From NCBI GenBank assembly GCA_013397115.1, contig VWZW01004095.1, positions 255,104-319,103 of the forward strand: 64,000 nt of DNA, given 5' to 3'. A program made the position numbers and the translations under genes. Numbering within the stretch: position 1 is the stretch's first letter; each line of letters begins with the position of its first letter. The notes below the pieces were generated by a model. That model worked only from the letters and a program-made list of their open reading frames with translations. It had not been told where the DNA came from and ran no database searches. Source of the stretch: Edolisoma coerulescens (Eukaryota; Chordata; Aves; Passeriformes; Campephagidae). Of the stretch, positions 1 through 11,462 are shown one piece after another.

Positions 1-711
1 AATTCATGATGCAACAAAAATCTTAACTGAATTCTTCCATGTTCCCTTGTTTACCTTTGAAGACTCGAGTTATTCATTCAACCATGGGACACTAAGCTGG
101 AGACGTAGATCAAAAGAACTCTTTCCTGCTAACTTGTTAGATTTGGCAGGTTGAGATCAATACACTGGAAGGTCCAGACTTTCAAACATATCTTCAGTTT
201 TGAGTACAGAAAAATATTTCAGAGCTAATGCCTAATTTAACAAATGACCCTGGTATTTAATATACCATCTGAGTTTACTAGTAAGACAAATAATATTTAT
301 GGAATATTTTCAAAGCAGGTGTGAAATATTTACTATATTATATTTGAAGATGTGTGGATAATATCCACTTTTCTGCAGTGATTGAAGGGTCTTTCATGTA
401 ATTTTTTCAGTTCTTAGGGTTGTTTTTTTTCTGTTTCCATCTTTAGTAACAAAAAAATGAGAAGCTGATTTTTGTTTTTAGCAACTATTCTTAACTGCAT
501 GGAAAACATGAAGTCTGGTTTTTACTGAAACCACATGCCCTGGACGGGAATATTCTATCCAGAACCATTTGACTCTTTTGTGGAGAGGAAGAACCGTTCT
601 CTTCCAGTTCTCTTCCTGAAGGCATTAACAGCCTTCTGATGAGAGAGACAGCGCAACTGAGTTACTGAAATCAGAACCTGGCATCTCTGGCACGAATCCA
701 CTTGACCTATC
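1..711. other. AT-rich non-coding sequence
   Basis: No repeat family, RNA gene or credible exon was recognised. If the gene ending at 17666 extends leftwards, this is intronic or 5' sequence of that gene. Confidence 0.4.
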
Positions 712-735
712 ATGACAGCCAAAGAAATAGCCGAG
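712..735 (+). CDS. Candidate upstream coding exon ending at a strong splice donor
   Basis: A short open stretch starts with ATG at 712, reads eight codons (MTAKEIAE) and runs into a strong donor, GAG|gtaagaaa, at 736. The frame ends in phase 0, which is what the exon at 13685 needs at its start, so the two could be joined without a frameshift. An in-frame TGA lies three codons upstream of the ATG. The coding part therefore either begins at this ATG, which has a weak start context, or is a micro-exon entered at the weak acceptor AG at 717-718. Seen: donor, phase and open frame. Inferred: that this is an exon at all and that it belongs to the same gene. No protein family is recognised. A chance donor after a short open stretch is quite possible. 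Confidence 0.2.
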
Positions 736-3700
736 GTAAGAAATCCTGCATCCTGGGTGCAGTCTTCTACAGAGAAGGGGGGAATATGTGCCAAGGCCTT
801 GGACAGTTACTTAAAGCACTTCAAGCTCCATGGCTTCTGTGTTGCCTGTGCTAAGAATACTTTCCCCTATCCTTTTGCCAATGCATCTGTGTACAATCTA
901 GTTCCAGATTTAACACCTGAATACTGCACTTAAGATTTATTTCTTTTCTTAATGATGCATACAGACTAAAATTAAACAGTCTTACTTGCTTATTTCTGGA
1001 ACATTTGTGCCAGTGCTGCTTTTTTTCTTCTACTAACTGGGTTTCATAGTGCTCCTGTCTGTCCCAGAGCATGAAAAGATTTGAAAGAGTTCTTAAAGAA
1101 ACTCCAGTGCAAAACACTCTAGTGTTATAATACTAATATGATAATAAGGATCATTGCTTGCGCATTTTCATTCCTGTCCAGGAAAAGTTCATAATGTCGT
1201 AGGTCCTATTTCTCAAAAAGTGTGCATTGTTAGGTCCATAATTATATACATACTTTCTTCCCTCTTTTGTTTCTCCAAACAGAGCATTAAATATTGTGAT
1301 TTAACGATACAGTTGGTAAATCACGACCTATTTCATATCAGCTATTACTTCCTATCAACTTCTTAGGCCATGCACAATTCCCAAAACAGAGTGGAGCCAC
1401 TGTACTTTTTGTGGTACTTTCAGAAATAAAAGATTATTTGTAAAACTGTTTCATTAATTTCTATAGTTTCAAAAGAAATTAATGTGTGTGTTTGCACATA
1501 TGGCCTTCTTATAAAGAGGAAGTTCACTTTTCTGTCCAATTTTGATGCTGCATTTCCATACGGATATGGAAAAGACATTATCAATGTACATTTTTGTGCC
1601 TCTTCCTGCAATATTCTAGTAAAGTTTTAGCACTGAGGAATGGCTTGGAAAACCTTTGGGCTGTGACATCTAAACAATTCACGACACAGGACTGGAATTT
1701 CTCAAGAAGAAAGATTAATTTTTGCAAGAAACTGTAAACATTTCACTGTGATTAATAAGTAAGGTAATAAATGGAAGTATCTGAGACATCTTTACCTCTT
1801 CCACTGTTCTTTCAATAGTCTACATAAATGTGTCCTTGTGGGATAAGCCAATGTTGGCAATTGGCCCTATTATGACTGTTAGTTTTCCATTGACATGCTC
1901 AAAATTTTGAGATACATACATCATTTTTTAGCAAAAACCTTGACACTTACATTGCAAATGTTTTGCATTTGAAATGTAAAATAAAACTGAAATTGTGAAA
2001 GAGTTATTAATTCAAAAGGAAACAATCTTAGAGCGTATTAATTTCTGGCTATAACCATAATTTTCTACCTCATCATCTGGGGCTGTGACACATATTTATA
2101 TCTGTGATGTCCCCATTTCATGAGAAGTTGTTCCATTTCTCCCAGGGGTAACCTGTAGGAAAGAGAGAAAATCCTCCCTTTTTACCTGCCACAAATCTTG
2201 GAAGTGCATAGCAAGGCTGAGGTGGTGGGAGTCAGTCAGCATGACAAACCATCAGATTCTGAGAAGGAAACAAAAGCAAAATGAAGACAAAAGCACCAAT
2301 GGAAGGAACCAGTATTGTTATTTGCCAGGTCAAACAGCGTCAAATAGCAGTTCCTTATGGGGGCTTTTAGGGATTTCTAAATTTTCTTCAGTTTAATTTC
2401 CTGAAGTATATTAAGCCAAGGAGATTTTTTTTTAAACTTGTCTAATACAGAACTGTGAATGCCAAAATTACTGTTACCTTATCTATCTAAAGTTTGTTTT
2501 CATTCCCTTCTATTGATTATACCTCACTTCAGGGAGTAAATTGCAAAAAAAAATCCTCCTTATTTTCATACTAAATGAAACACATTTTATATACTATGTA
2601 ATGAATATAAAGAGAATTGTTTAACCATCAGAAAGAGCTTTTTTGCTTATTTAGAAAGTGTTACGGAGCTTCATGAGTGCCAGAGATGCTGCCATGGAGG
2701 AAAGGAAAAATCTGACCCTCCCGATGAGACTGAGATAGTGCATGGTGAGGAGTAGGGGGAGTGCATCTGAATTTGTGTGGTTCAAGTCTGAGGCACAAAA
2801 CCTTGGGAAACTCAAATAATAAAGTGTATTAATATAGGCTTTCTGTTGATTACTGAGTCAAGGATATTAACTTTACTCACTTTACTCACTCTATGGGTCA
2901 GTCACAAAGCACTTGTGACTATGCCTATACAAATAGACAAACCTGTGTTTAAACATATGCAAAGTAAATGTTCACGTGCACAGGGCTTTGCATGCAATTC
3001 ACAGTGAAAAATGCACTTATTGCACAATTCCTGTTAACAACAGCATATCTGCTGACTCAAAATAGTCATAGACAAAAAATATCAGTACTAAACTTTCAGG
3101 TTCAGTGGCAGATGGAGACATATTGTGATGATTTGTGCTGCAAAGGGGCCTCCACTTTTTTACAGTATTTATGCCAATATCACTTTACTGAAGCTATTGA
3201 AAAACCAGCAGAAATCTGTCAGATGGAGACATTCCAGATGTGGCTTAGAGGAATGAGTACAGGAAAAGCAGCAGCAATAAAATCACACGAAATTTTATAG
3301 TGACTGACAAACCACACAAAAGAGGTGGGCAGAGGGAGAAAAATACTCTGCTCAGGTCATACTCAGAACTTGCAGAAGCATATGTTCTAGTCTGCAGAGA
3401 CTATCAGCTGGTATCTGAACCACCTAAGATGCCTGGCAGGATACCCTGGGGAACTGCTGTGCTGTGTGCATCAGAAGCCAGCTGCTAGGCTTTCTTTGTT
3501 GCTGTGCATTTTTTATTAAATAACTATAAAACCAGAAAGCCAAATTCTTGCTTCACTTGTGCAAAGGCAGGATGAAGAGTCTGACATATGCATAAAATGC
3601 AGAAGTTACCTTCCTCAGAGTGAGTTTACAGAGGTGGCAATTTTCACTTACATTCCTTTTGCTTGGGAGATTTTTCTCTTTTTCTGTTTTCTTAATACTT

Positions 3701-4754
3701 TCAGAACAGTATGAAGGCCAGTGATCCATATTCATAGCTAGGAAATACTGAGGGTTCTTAAAGATGGAAACAGAAATGATTTGAGATTGTTAATGTTGAG
3801 CAGAGGGCAACTGTTAAATCATATTTCCCGAAGGAATACGGGTCATAATAAATCACCATTCCATTTGTTCTGTGTACCACAATGCCCCTTTTGCAGATAT
3901 AGCTGTAAGTAAAGATCTATTTCCAGATATGTGAGACAGAAGATTTAGTAAATAAATGTTGGGGAGGGGGAGGAGAAGAGGGGGGGAGGCAAGAAAACCA
4001 ACCACCAAACCCAACAAGAAATGGTGTTTAACCATCTTAGTAGATATCTAGACCTGGCTTAACTTTATACACCCTCTTCAGTTAGTGAATAAAAACAGTC
4101 TTTCTTGGAGCAATTTTTTAAAAAATTTAGATATATAAAATAAGGCAAGCAAAGCTGAAAAGCTCAAGACCAAGCCAAAAGCAGTATGCACTAACAAAGC
4201 TGTTCTTTTGGATACAGAGGGAAAACATCACTCCTGTTGTGATCTACTCAAAAGTGAACATAACATTACAGTTATTCCATATTTTTCTGGTACAGCCTTT
4301 AAGTGAGAACATTTCTCTTACAAACTCCCAGTGGGATATAAATAAAATCATTCTATAAAGGCTTTTCAAGGTGCACTCCAGGCAAATGGGAGCAAGTGTT
4401 TGTTTGTCTATGTAGATTCAGGAGGATTCACTGCCTATGTTCACTGGACTGACTTCATCCAAGCTGGCCTTGTGTTTGACTCACATCCCTGCACTAAGGC
4501 ATTTGAATAGAATGACTCATTAATGACTTATTTCTGATCTTAAGCAAAAAAACTCTGAACAGACAGAAGCTCCCAAGTGCTTGTGATTCTGGATCCTAGC
4601 AGCTGCATTCACCTGACATTGCCAATTTTAGAGATATTAAAAATATTGGAACAGATACAAGTCATCTCCTAAAATTTTAGTAATGCTGCTGTATATAGTC
4701 CATTGCTTGGATATAAGAACCCTCATCACTAAACCAAAAACTCAGTTTTGAGTA
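736..4754. other. Non-coding sequence, possibly intronic
   Basis: AT-rich sequence with only short ORFs. The two consecutive plus-strand ORFs at 2968-3300 and 3300-3488 resemble no family I know. A purine-rich, G-rich patch (3961-3989) is listed separately. No transposable element could be named here. Confidence 0.4.
3961..3989 (+). repeat. G-rich purine tract with quadruplex potential
   Basis: Runs of 4, 5 and 7 guanines separated by one base and by a nine-base purine spacer, all on the plus strand. Splitting the seven-G run gives four G-tracts, so a quadruplex is conceivable but not a strong prediction. Confidence 0.4.
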
Positions 4755-4842
4755 ACTGCTCCAGCTGGCTCTGCTTGGAGCAGGGGGTTGGGCTAGACAT
4801 TTTCCAGCAGTCCCTTCCCACTTCAGCCACTCCATGACCCTA
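4755..4842 (+). mobile_element. CR1 LINE, 3'-end fragment (plus)
   Basis: A short remnant matching the CR1 3' UTR region: a ctctgcttggagcagggggt-type stretch, then the ctagac, cagtcccttccca and ccatgac blocks in the expected order and spacing. It is diverged, the terminal octamer has decayed, and all of ORF2 is missing, as usual for 5'-truncated CR1 copies. Confidence 0.75.
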
Positions 4843-6439
4843 AAGAAAATGATGGAACAATAAAGGAGCTCTTACACATTCTGCTAGAAGATATGGATTC
4901 AGGTGCTTCATTGTTAATGGCAAAGCTTCAACAGCAAATTAGATTGAGCAAGACAATCTGTAATTAGTGGTGAACTTAAATCTGATTTTAAAACAGTGAT
5001 ATGTGGGAGGCTGTACGGTTATCTTATATTTAACCTGTATTTAGTACCACATCAAGTTACACAGGTCTTGAAGGAAGACAGGGTCCTGACTACTCTATTA
5101 GACAGGTGCAGGAAGGGAGTATAGTCCTACTTAGACCAGTAAATGTCTAGAGCTGGAACAGGCTTTAACCACTAGCAGAACTACTTCAGTTGTCTGCTTT
5201 CCATCAGAAAATTAGACACCTGGAGAGCATTGTGACAATGCATCTTAGCAAGGACTTTCACCTCTTTATTTCTCTGACTGAAAATCATTTGCCTTAACAG
5301 TAGTCTAAACAAGAAAATATTAAAACATAAAAAAACCCCAAACAGTCAAAAGAAGTAAACCATTAAGGATACAGAACAAGCTTTGTATCAATTTTACGGT
5401 GAAAAATTAGCTAGTAACTGAAGTAGGGTTTTTACAAATCCTAGTTTTTCAAAGAAATGAAGCTGGCATGACCACACTCTCCATCTGTCTATCATTTGCT
5501 AGTAAATGACTTACAGCGGTTTTAAGCTCATTGGACAGTTTTTAAACTGACTTGACAGAGCTGAATTTGACAGACATTTTGAAGATTATAGAGTACATAT
5601 GATTTTTTGTGCCAATAGGATTGATTAAGTTTTCCATGTGGATTCTCTTTTTACTAGTAAGTTTCGAAAAGACTGAAATCTTTCCTCATAATTAGCAGAT
5701 CTCTAATCTCTTTCTCTTTGATGTCTTATAAAGCTCATGAGGAATGAAAATTCAGCTAAAAGACACAAATGGATTGGAAGCCAGTGATTAGTTCCAGTGC
5801 CCGTGGAGTTGCTGGGAATACCTCAGAACCCTCATGAGTGGTCTATTTGTATGAAACTAAAACAAACAAACAAAACCAAGTTGTAATTTCTTTGTTCTTT
5901 ATTAGTACTAATCAAACCTTGAGGATAACTTGCTAGGTACTGCACAAGCACAGTTTGAGGTGCATTTTGCTGTCCTGGAAAATCTGTTAAGTGCCCAAGA
6001 CAGACTAAAGGTACAAGATGTTCAAGCCTGTGTGGAAGTCATGAGTGGAGGGAAGGGCAGATGGAGAATGGTGTAATAGGCAAGTCAAGGGGGTTTCCCC
6101 AGAAGGTCATAGAGGAACAGAACACAATTTTCCCAAATGCCAGGTTTTGTTCTTTCTCATTAATATCTAATGGGAAGTCTTAGGCAGGATTTGAAAAGCC
6201 AAGAGGAATGAGTTTGTCCTCTAGCAGGTAAGATCTTTTAGACTAATTATCTTCCTTCATGTTGTTGGACACTGACATTGTCTATGGCAATATGGATAAA
6301 AGTAAAAGGTGTGCATTCAGGGGGAAAGCTAGGAGGAGAATTAGGGAAAAAAAAATCATGCCATTCAAGGGTCTGCTACTTCTATTTCAGTGAAAAATAG
6401 TTTTACAGTATATTAAAACATTGCTGTAGAATAGGAAAG
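4843..6439. other. Non-coding sequence, no feature seen
   Basis: AT-rich sequence with no recognised repeat except a short CAAA run near 5860-5875. No exon candidate with both splice sites and an open frame was found. Confidence 0.4.
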
Positions 6440-6735
6440 ATCCATGGTCCAGACCCATGCTTCCTCCTCAAGACCGGGCAACCTCTGCCTAACCCATTCC
6501 TGACAGATGATTTTCTTGGTCTGTTCTTCAGAGAAGGAATTTCGTGACTGCCCTAGATATGATGCTTAACCACAGCTACAGACAGAAGAATTTCCCTAAA
6601 TCATGAAGTATTTCTAGCTGCTCTTTGAACCAATTACTTCTTGTCCTATCCACAGCAAACATAGACAATACTTCACTGCCAAACTCTGTGGCAACCTTTT
6701 ACATATTTGAAGACCTCTTTTTTTTTCCATATCAC
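6440..6735 (-). mobile_element. Ancient L3/CR1-like LINE remnant (minus)
   Basis: Read on the minus strand, this follows the 3' part of old CR1/L3 elements block by block. A cttcaaatatgtaaaaggt segment (end of ORF2) comes first, then taggacaagaagtaat, a gggaaattctt/ctgtagc-type block, a degraded 'proline-arginine-glutamate' segment, and ctgtcaggaatgggttaggc near the 3' end. Many substitutions and small gaps show great age. No coding capacity remains. The fragment starts and ends without identifiable target-site duplications. Confidence 0.7.
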
Positions 6736-9215
6736 TTCCTCCCATGCAAGCCAGTATCAATTTATTCTCATAAGTAACACATTATGGGGCCCAAAATACC
6801 TTTCTTTTTTTCCACCATAGTGTCCTCAGGTGTCCTGTATTTTTAACATGCCTGTTAAAAAATGCCCCAAATCTCATTAGAAGAGAGCAGAAGGATTGCA
6901 TCATGTGTCTTGCAAAACCACTCTCCAGTTTATAAATACCCAGTATGAAGTTTAATTTTTTCAAAAGTTCATTTTGTGGTCACCTCTCATGTACAGTACC
7001 GCCCAAATTTTGTGCAACCTATTTTCTGTTTGGACAGAAAGTGGTTGCTTTTCCACTTGTCTGTATCAGTTGTCCCCTGCTATGGGTGTACTGCAGGAAT
7101 AGCTGGCCCCTTTGAGAGCAGGACTGATTTGTTCTTTCAAAATCTGGATGTCCTTTGCTGCTGTGATTCTACTCAGTGCTGTGAGTTCCCTTCTGAGCCA
7201 GCACAGACGTAGGGTAAAGAAACAAAAGTATATAATGTTGATTTCCTTTCTGTTAATGAACTCAACAAAGCCACTGGTCTCTGTAAAAAAAGCTTAGCAG
7301 TTATTCCAGTCTCCACATGGATAATTAGGTAAGGACATGTCTACAGATGCTGACTAGGTCTCTTTAAATACTTCTTGCAGTTTCTGAGGTCCTTCTTGGT
7401 AAAAAGGTGTCTTCCTTAAGCAAGAAGTAATTCTGTCTTAAAAGATGGGGGTTGCTTCAATCCAGCAGTCCCAGTGTGGAACAGCTTATCCCAAAGAAGG
7501 AATCTCATTTGATTTCTGATTACAAACTAAATCTGATTAAAGAACTTTCAGGGAACAGCTACCTAATTAGCACTGTTAAGCTAACATTACTGCATCTCTT
7601 GACTATAGTACCAATGATTATCCTGGAAGAACATGAATGCTGAGAAGAAACTGTACTATTATACATGAACTGCCCTTTAGAGTTTTGGCATCACAGCAGG
7701 TGGACATAGAAGAAGTAGGAATGTCCCCAGCAGATCCTGCTGGCCAAAGATTTCAAATTGCAACCCCATACTGTGTGTGCATATCAGTAGGGGAGTACAC
7801 ATATGGACAAATACTTGAAGCTGAAATAAATGTTTCAGCAGTCACACTTCATAACAGTAGTGAGAATTAGAACCTCATGTTTGCAACGCTTCATCACTTC
7901 TGTGTGGGAATATCTGAAAGCCTTAATTGTCCATGGACCTAATCACGAGGTGATGATCACTGCCAACAAAGTGCTGAGAGCTCTCAGCTCTCGCTGCAGA
8001 GTGGGGACATGAGGATACTTGGTACTTCACAGCAATGGCAGCATCACCCTGTCTCTCCAAACACATGGTGTTTTCTGAAGTTCCTGACTGAGAACAATCA
8101 TTCTTCCTAAACAAACAACAGCTCAGCTGGAGTCCCAGCTGCACTCAGGCCGACAGCCTCAAATCCCTAGTGTCGCTTTGAAGAGATCTGTTTCTGGCTC
8201 TGGTGAAGGAACAAAACATTTGATCTGTGACTTGCAGAAGACCATTCTTCCCCATATCCTCCTGTGTCTTTCACATCTCCTTGAATTGAATCTCCCACCA
8301 CCAGAGTGCAAGTGAAGGCAATTCTCGTGATGTCAACAGGACTCCTCCAAGCAGACTACGTGTCGTGAAAGAGCTGCTCCTCCTCAGAGACCTGGAGCAG
8401 TGCCTGGAGTGAGCACAGGCTGCCAGCCTTGGAGAAACATTCCTTTTCTTGAACAGGGTCAAGGGGCAGTGGCAGCCCAGTGATTCATCACATCAATCAG
8501 GCACCAAGGAGCAATTCCAGAAAAAGAGTCCAAAGTAAACACTATAATTCTGAGAAGGATAAATGACACAAGCAGCCAAAGGAGTCCTTGAAGAAATGGT
8601 ACAGTAATATTTCATTAGACCACCTATTGCCACAGTTAAACAGATCTATTATGTACAAGCATAAGGTGATGAGGTCTTGAAAAATAGAGAAGCCCTGCAG
8701 GAAGGATGGGATGTGTTCTCACTCAAAAAGCAGACTAAAAAAGAGCTTCAGAAATCCTAGTCCTGAAGCTTGTAAAAAAAATAATGAGGCAATTTTGCCT
8801 ACAAGAATTCTTTGAGGTGGTTGTTCTTTCTGAATGTATACTGACATTAGTTGTTGTGGGTTCTTTCTAATACACAAAAAATGTTTACTGATGCCAGAAC
8901 TATGATAATGGGATTACTATCAGTGTTTTAAATCTCATAACCAGTGTACAGTATATTATTTTCATTTTTACTGGGAGCTAAGGTGTGAAACTTGATAGAA
9001 AGGACATGGTTTTTTAATGTTACTCTCCTCAAAATCTTTTAGGATAGATTTATGCAGAAAAGTGAGACTCTTTGAAAGCTAAGTCCCATATTACAAAATT
9101 AATTGTTATCTTGTAGTCCTAATGCTTGTGGTCCAAATCTTTGACTACTGTCTTTCTGACAGTGTGGTGATTTTAAAGGGTACAACAGCCCAACCTACCT
9201 CCGGCTAAACCGCTA
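6736..9215. other. Non-coding sequence with an unassigned GC-richer patch
   Basis: Only short ORFs are present. The part from about 8000 to 8530 is GC-richer than its surroundings and could be an old repeat or a non-coding transcript, but I cannot assign it. Overlapping ORFs at 7637-8012 are open in several frames and are probably accidental. Confidence 0.35.
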
Positions 9216-9245
9216 GGAGAGAGGGAGGGAGGGAGGCAGGCAGGC
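9216..9245 (+). repeat. Short GGGA/GGCA purine microsatellite
   Basis: About 30 bases made of GAGA, then GGGA repeats, shading into GGCA repeats. Imperfect and short. Confidence 0.7.
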
Positions 9246-11029
9246 CACACAGGGCCCTGAAAAATTGTTATTCAGATGCACTTAAATGTTATTCTGAACT
9301 TCTCCGGTCTGAAAGACTTGGCAGGGCTGACTCTTTTGTAAAACTTGAGGTAATTTGTGGTTCATACCAGATTTGGTGGTCTTTTAGTGAAGCACAAAAA
9401 CAGGCCTGCCAAACCAGGTGGTTGTGGTTCAGAGATGCGAAGACCATGTGAAAGGTTTCTGCCAGCCTTACAGACAAGTTACAGATGCATTCATGCTCAC
9501 TTTTTCAGAAACCAGAAAATCAAATGCACAATCCCACATAGTAATTTGAGCCAGAATTTGTATCTGTTCCTTAGAGCTATTTTCCCCGCTGTGCTCTTTC
9601 AATACCAAGCTTTGCCTTCCAGCAGGACAACAGCCATCCCACTGCATGAATTTCTGCTGCTTCTTCACTAGGGAATTAAATAGGACACGCTGTGTTGCAA
9701 TGTAGCTTCAGCTTTGCTGGCATCCCACTGGAAATGACCTTTGGCTTTCTCAGGCAAGTTATGATATTGACACAGGCTCTGCTGGTGGAGGAGGCTTCAT
9801 CATTTTCTTTAAAGAAGTTCTGTAACGGAGAAACATCAGTGTTTTTTTTTTTAATGTCATAAAAATTGTTTCCCAATTTTCATGATACTCGCCTCTGCTC
9901 TTACTGGTGCACTCTCAGAAATGAAACCTCAGCCCTGCTGTTCTGTTTGGATGGATGGAGGAACCACTCTGTATCCCAGCACACCTGTTGAAAGGGTTGT
10001 GTATGAACCAAGGATTCCACAGCAACAAGTGCAGCTGCAGATCAGTGGTTTCACTGTGTTCTCAGGAGTGAAAAAGTCTTTGTAATAGTCTCTTCCCAGT
10101 GCAAAATACAGTTAATTTTGTAGCCATATATATTGATACTGTTAAATCAATACATATTAAATATATGATTTTATGAACTTGTGGCTTAGGACAGTTCTTC
10201 CATGGCTAATTTCAGTGAGATGGTTCCTACCTATCAGTGATACTTACGGTTTAACAAGGTGTTTCAGCATCATTTATAGTTTCTATGTGGCAAGAAAAGT
10301 GCTTAATATGAGCACCAGATGATAAATAGCCTGGCCTCAGATTATAAGCCTGCAACCAAAGAGATCTGTAAGTAGGGGTGGGATTGGGGTTGTAGGGACT
10401 GAAGAATTGGGTAAGAGGGAAACCTGTGTGAAAAGTGTCATTGAATACCTGTTGTTTGATATTTGGATATAAGTGGATAATAGTAACCTGGAAACATTCA
10501 ACTTATTTTATTAGATGCCCAAAGCCAAAGGCGCAGCCAAAGGGCATAGATTTTTATTTTTTAAAATAGAACTAGTTTAAATGGAAAATAGAACCAGCTA
10601 TACATGTTTACAAAAGACATAGAGGCATGACCACACGTGATTTTCTTTTTCAGGTCAATGGATGAATTTTCAGGTGTTTCACACATTCATGAACTTGACA
10701 TGACAGGACATGCCGATATTATAATAGAAAATGTCACAAACAATTAGTGCCACTTTATATTATTTAAATGAATATAATATGGATTGAAGTTCAGACATTG
10801 GAAAAGAAACAAAGGGACAGAAGATTTTAATATTAGAATGATACATTAAATATATTTTCTCATTATTGTATAGGCACATAAATCACAATTGAGTGAATGG
10901 AGAAGAATTAAGGGGTCATTTCTAATCCATGTTTGTGTAGAAAAATAGGTTTTTTCATACAAAAGACAGAACTAACTCTGTTTGTATCACAGATATTTAC
11001 CATTAGATAGTAGGTATTTACCACTGTGA
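9246..11029. other. Non-coding sequence with one protein-like ORF
   Basis: The block at about 9290-10090 is somewhat GC-richer than its surroundings. It contains the plus-strand ORF at 9882-10085, discussed as a finding; its function is unknown. Beyond 10100 the sequence is strongly AT-rich with nothing recognisable. Confidence 0.35.
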
Positions 11030-11462
11030 AACTGGATAAAAGACTTTCTTTTAATAAACTGAGTAGCAATTTAGGACTTTTATGTCTTCCCCTGTTTTCT
11101 GCCAATCTCAGCTTTTTTAATCTTTCCTTTTAACTCAAATTTTCCAGGCAGCTGATCAGTTTTCAGCTATCGCCAGTTAGTTCACATCTTTCTTGAAATA
11201 CAGAGCCCTGCCCCTTACACAGCACTCCATTAAGCAATGTCTGCACAGTGCAGCAGAAAGCAGGACATCATTTATTTTGCAGGCTGGATTCTTATTTGAA
11301 TATGCAGATATGCTTTGTTTGGGTTTGTTTGACTGGTGGTTTTTTGCATCTGTAAAACCATGCTGACAGATTCAGCTGGTTACTGTTAGTCCCACATCAC
11401 ATTCTTTAGTAGTTGCTCTCCATCTCGTATTTGTCAGCTTGATTATTTCTTCCAGACATTAC
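11030..11462 (-). mobile_element. Ancient L3/CR1-like LINE remnant, ORF2 part (minus)
   Basis: The minus strand carries a degraded ORF2 segment. From its 5' side (right) it has a tggaagaaataatcaagc block and a cagcatggttttac block, which in intact CR1 lie upstream of the reverse-transcriptase palm. After an apparent internal deletion come ctgtatttcaagaaagatgt, a gcctggaaaatttgagtt block and aggaaagattaaaaaagctg. Order and orientation fit an L3/CR1 element with internal loss. It has no intact frame. It has the same age class and orientation as the fragment at 6440-6735, but the retained parts do not continue directly, so they may or may not derive from one insertion. Confidence 0.65.
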
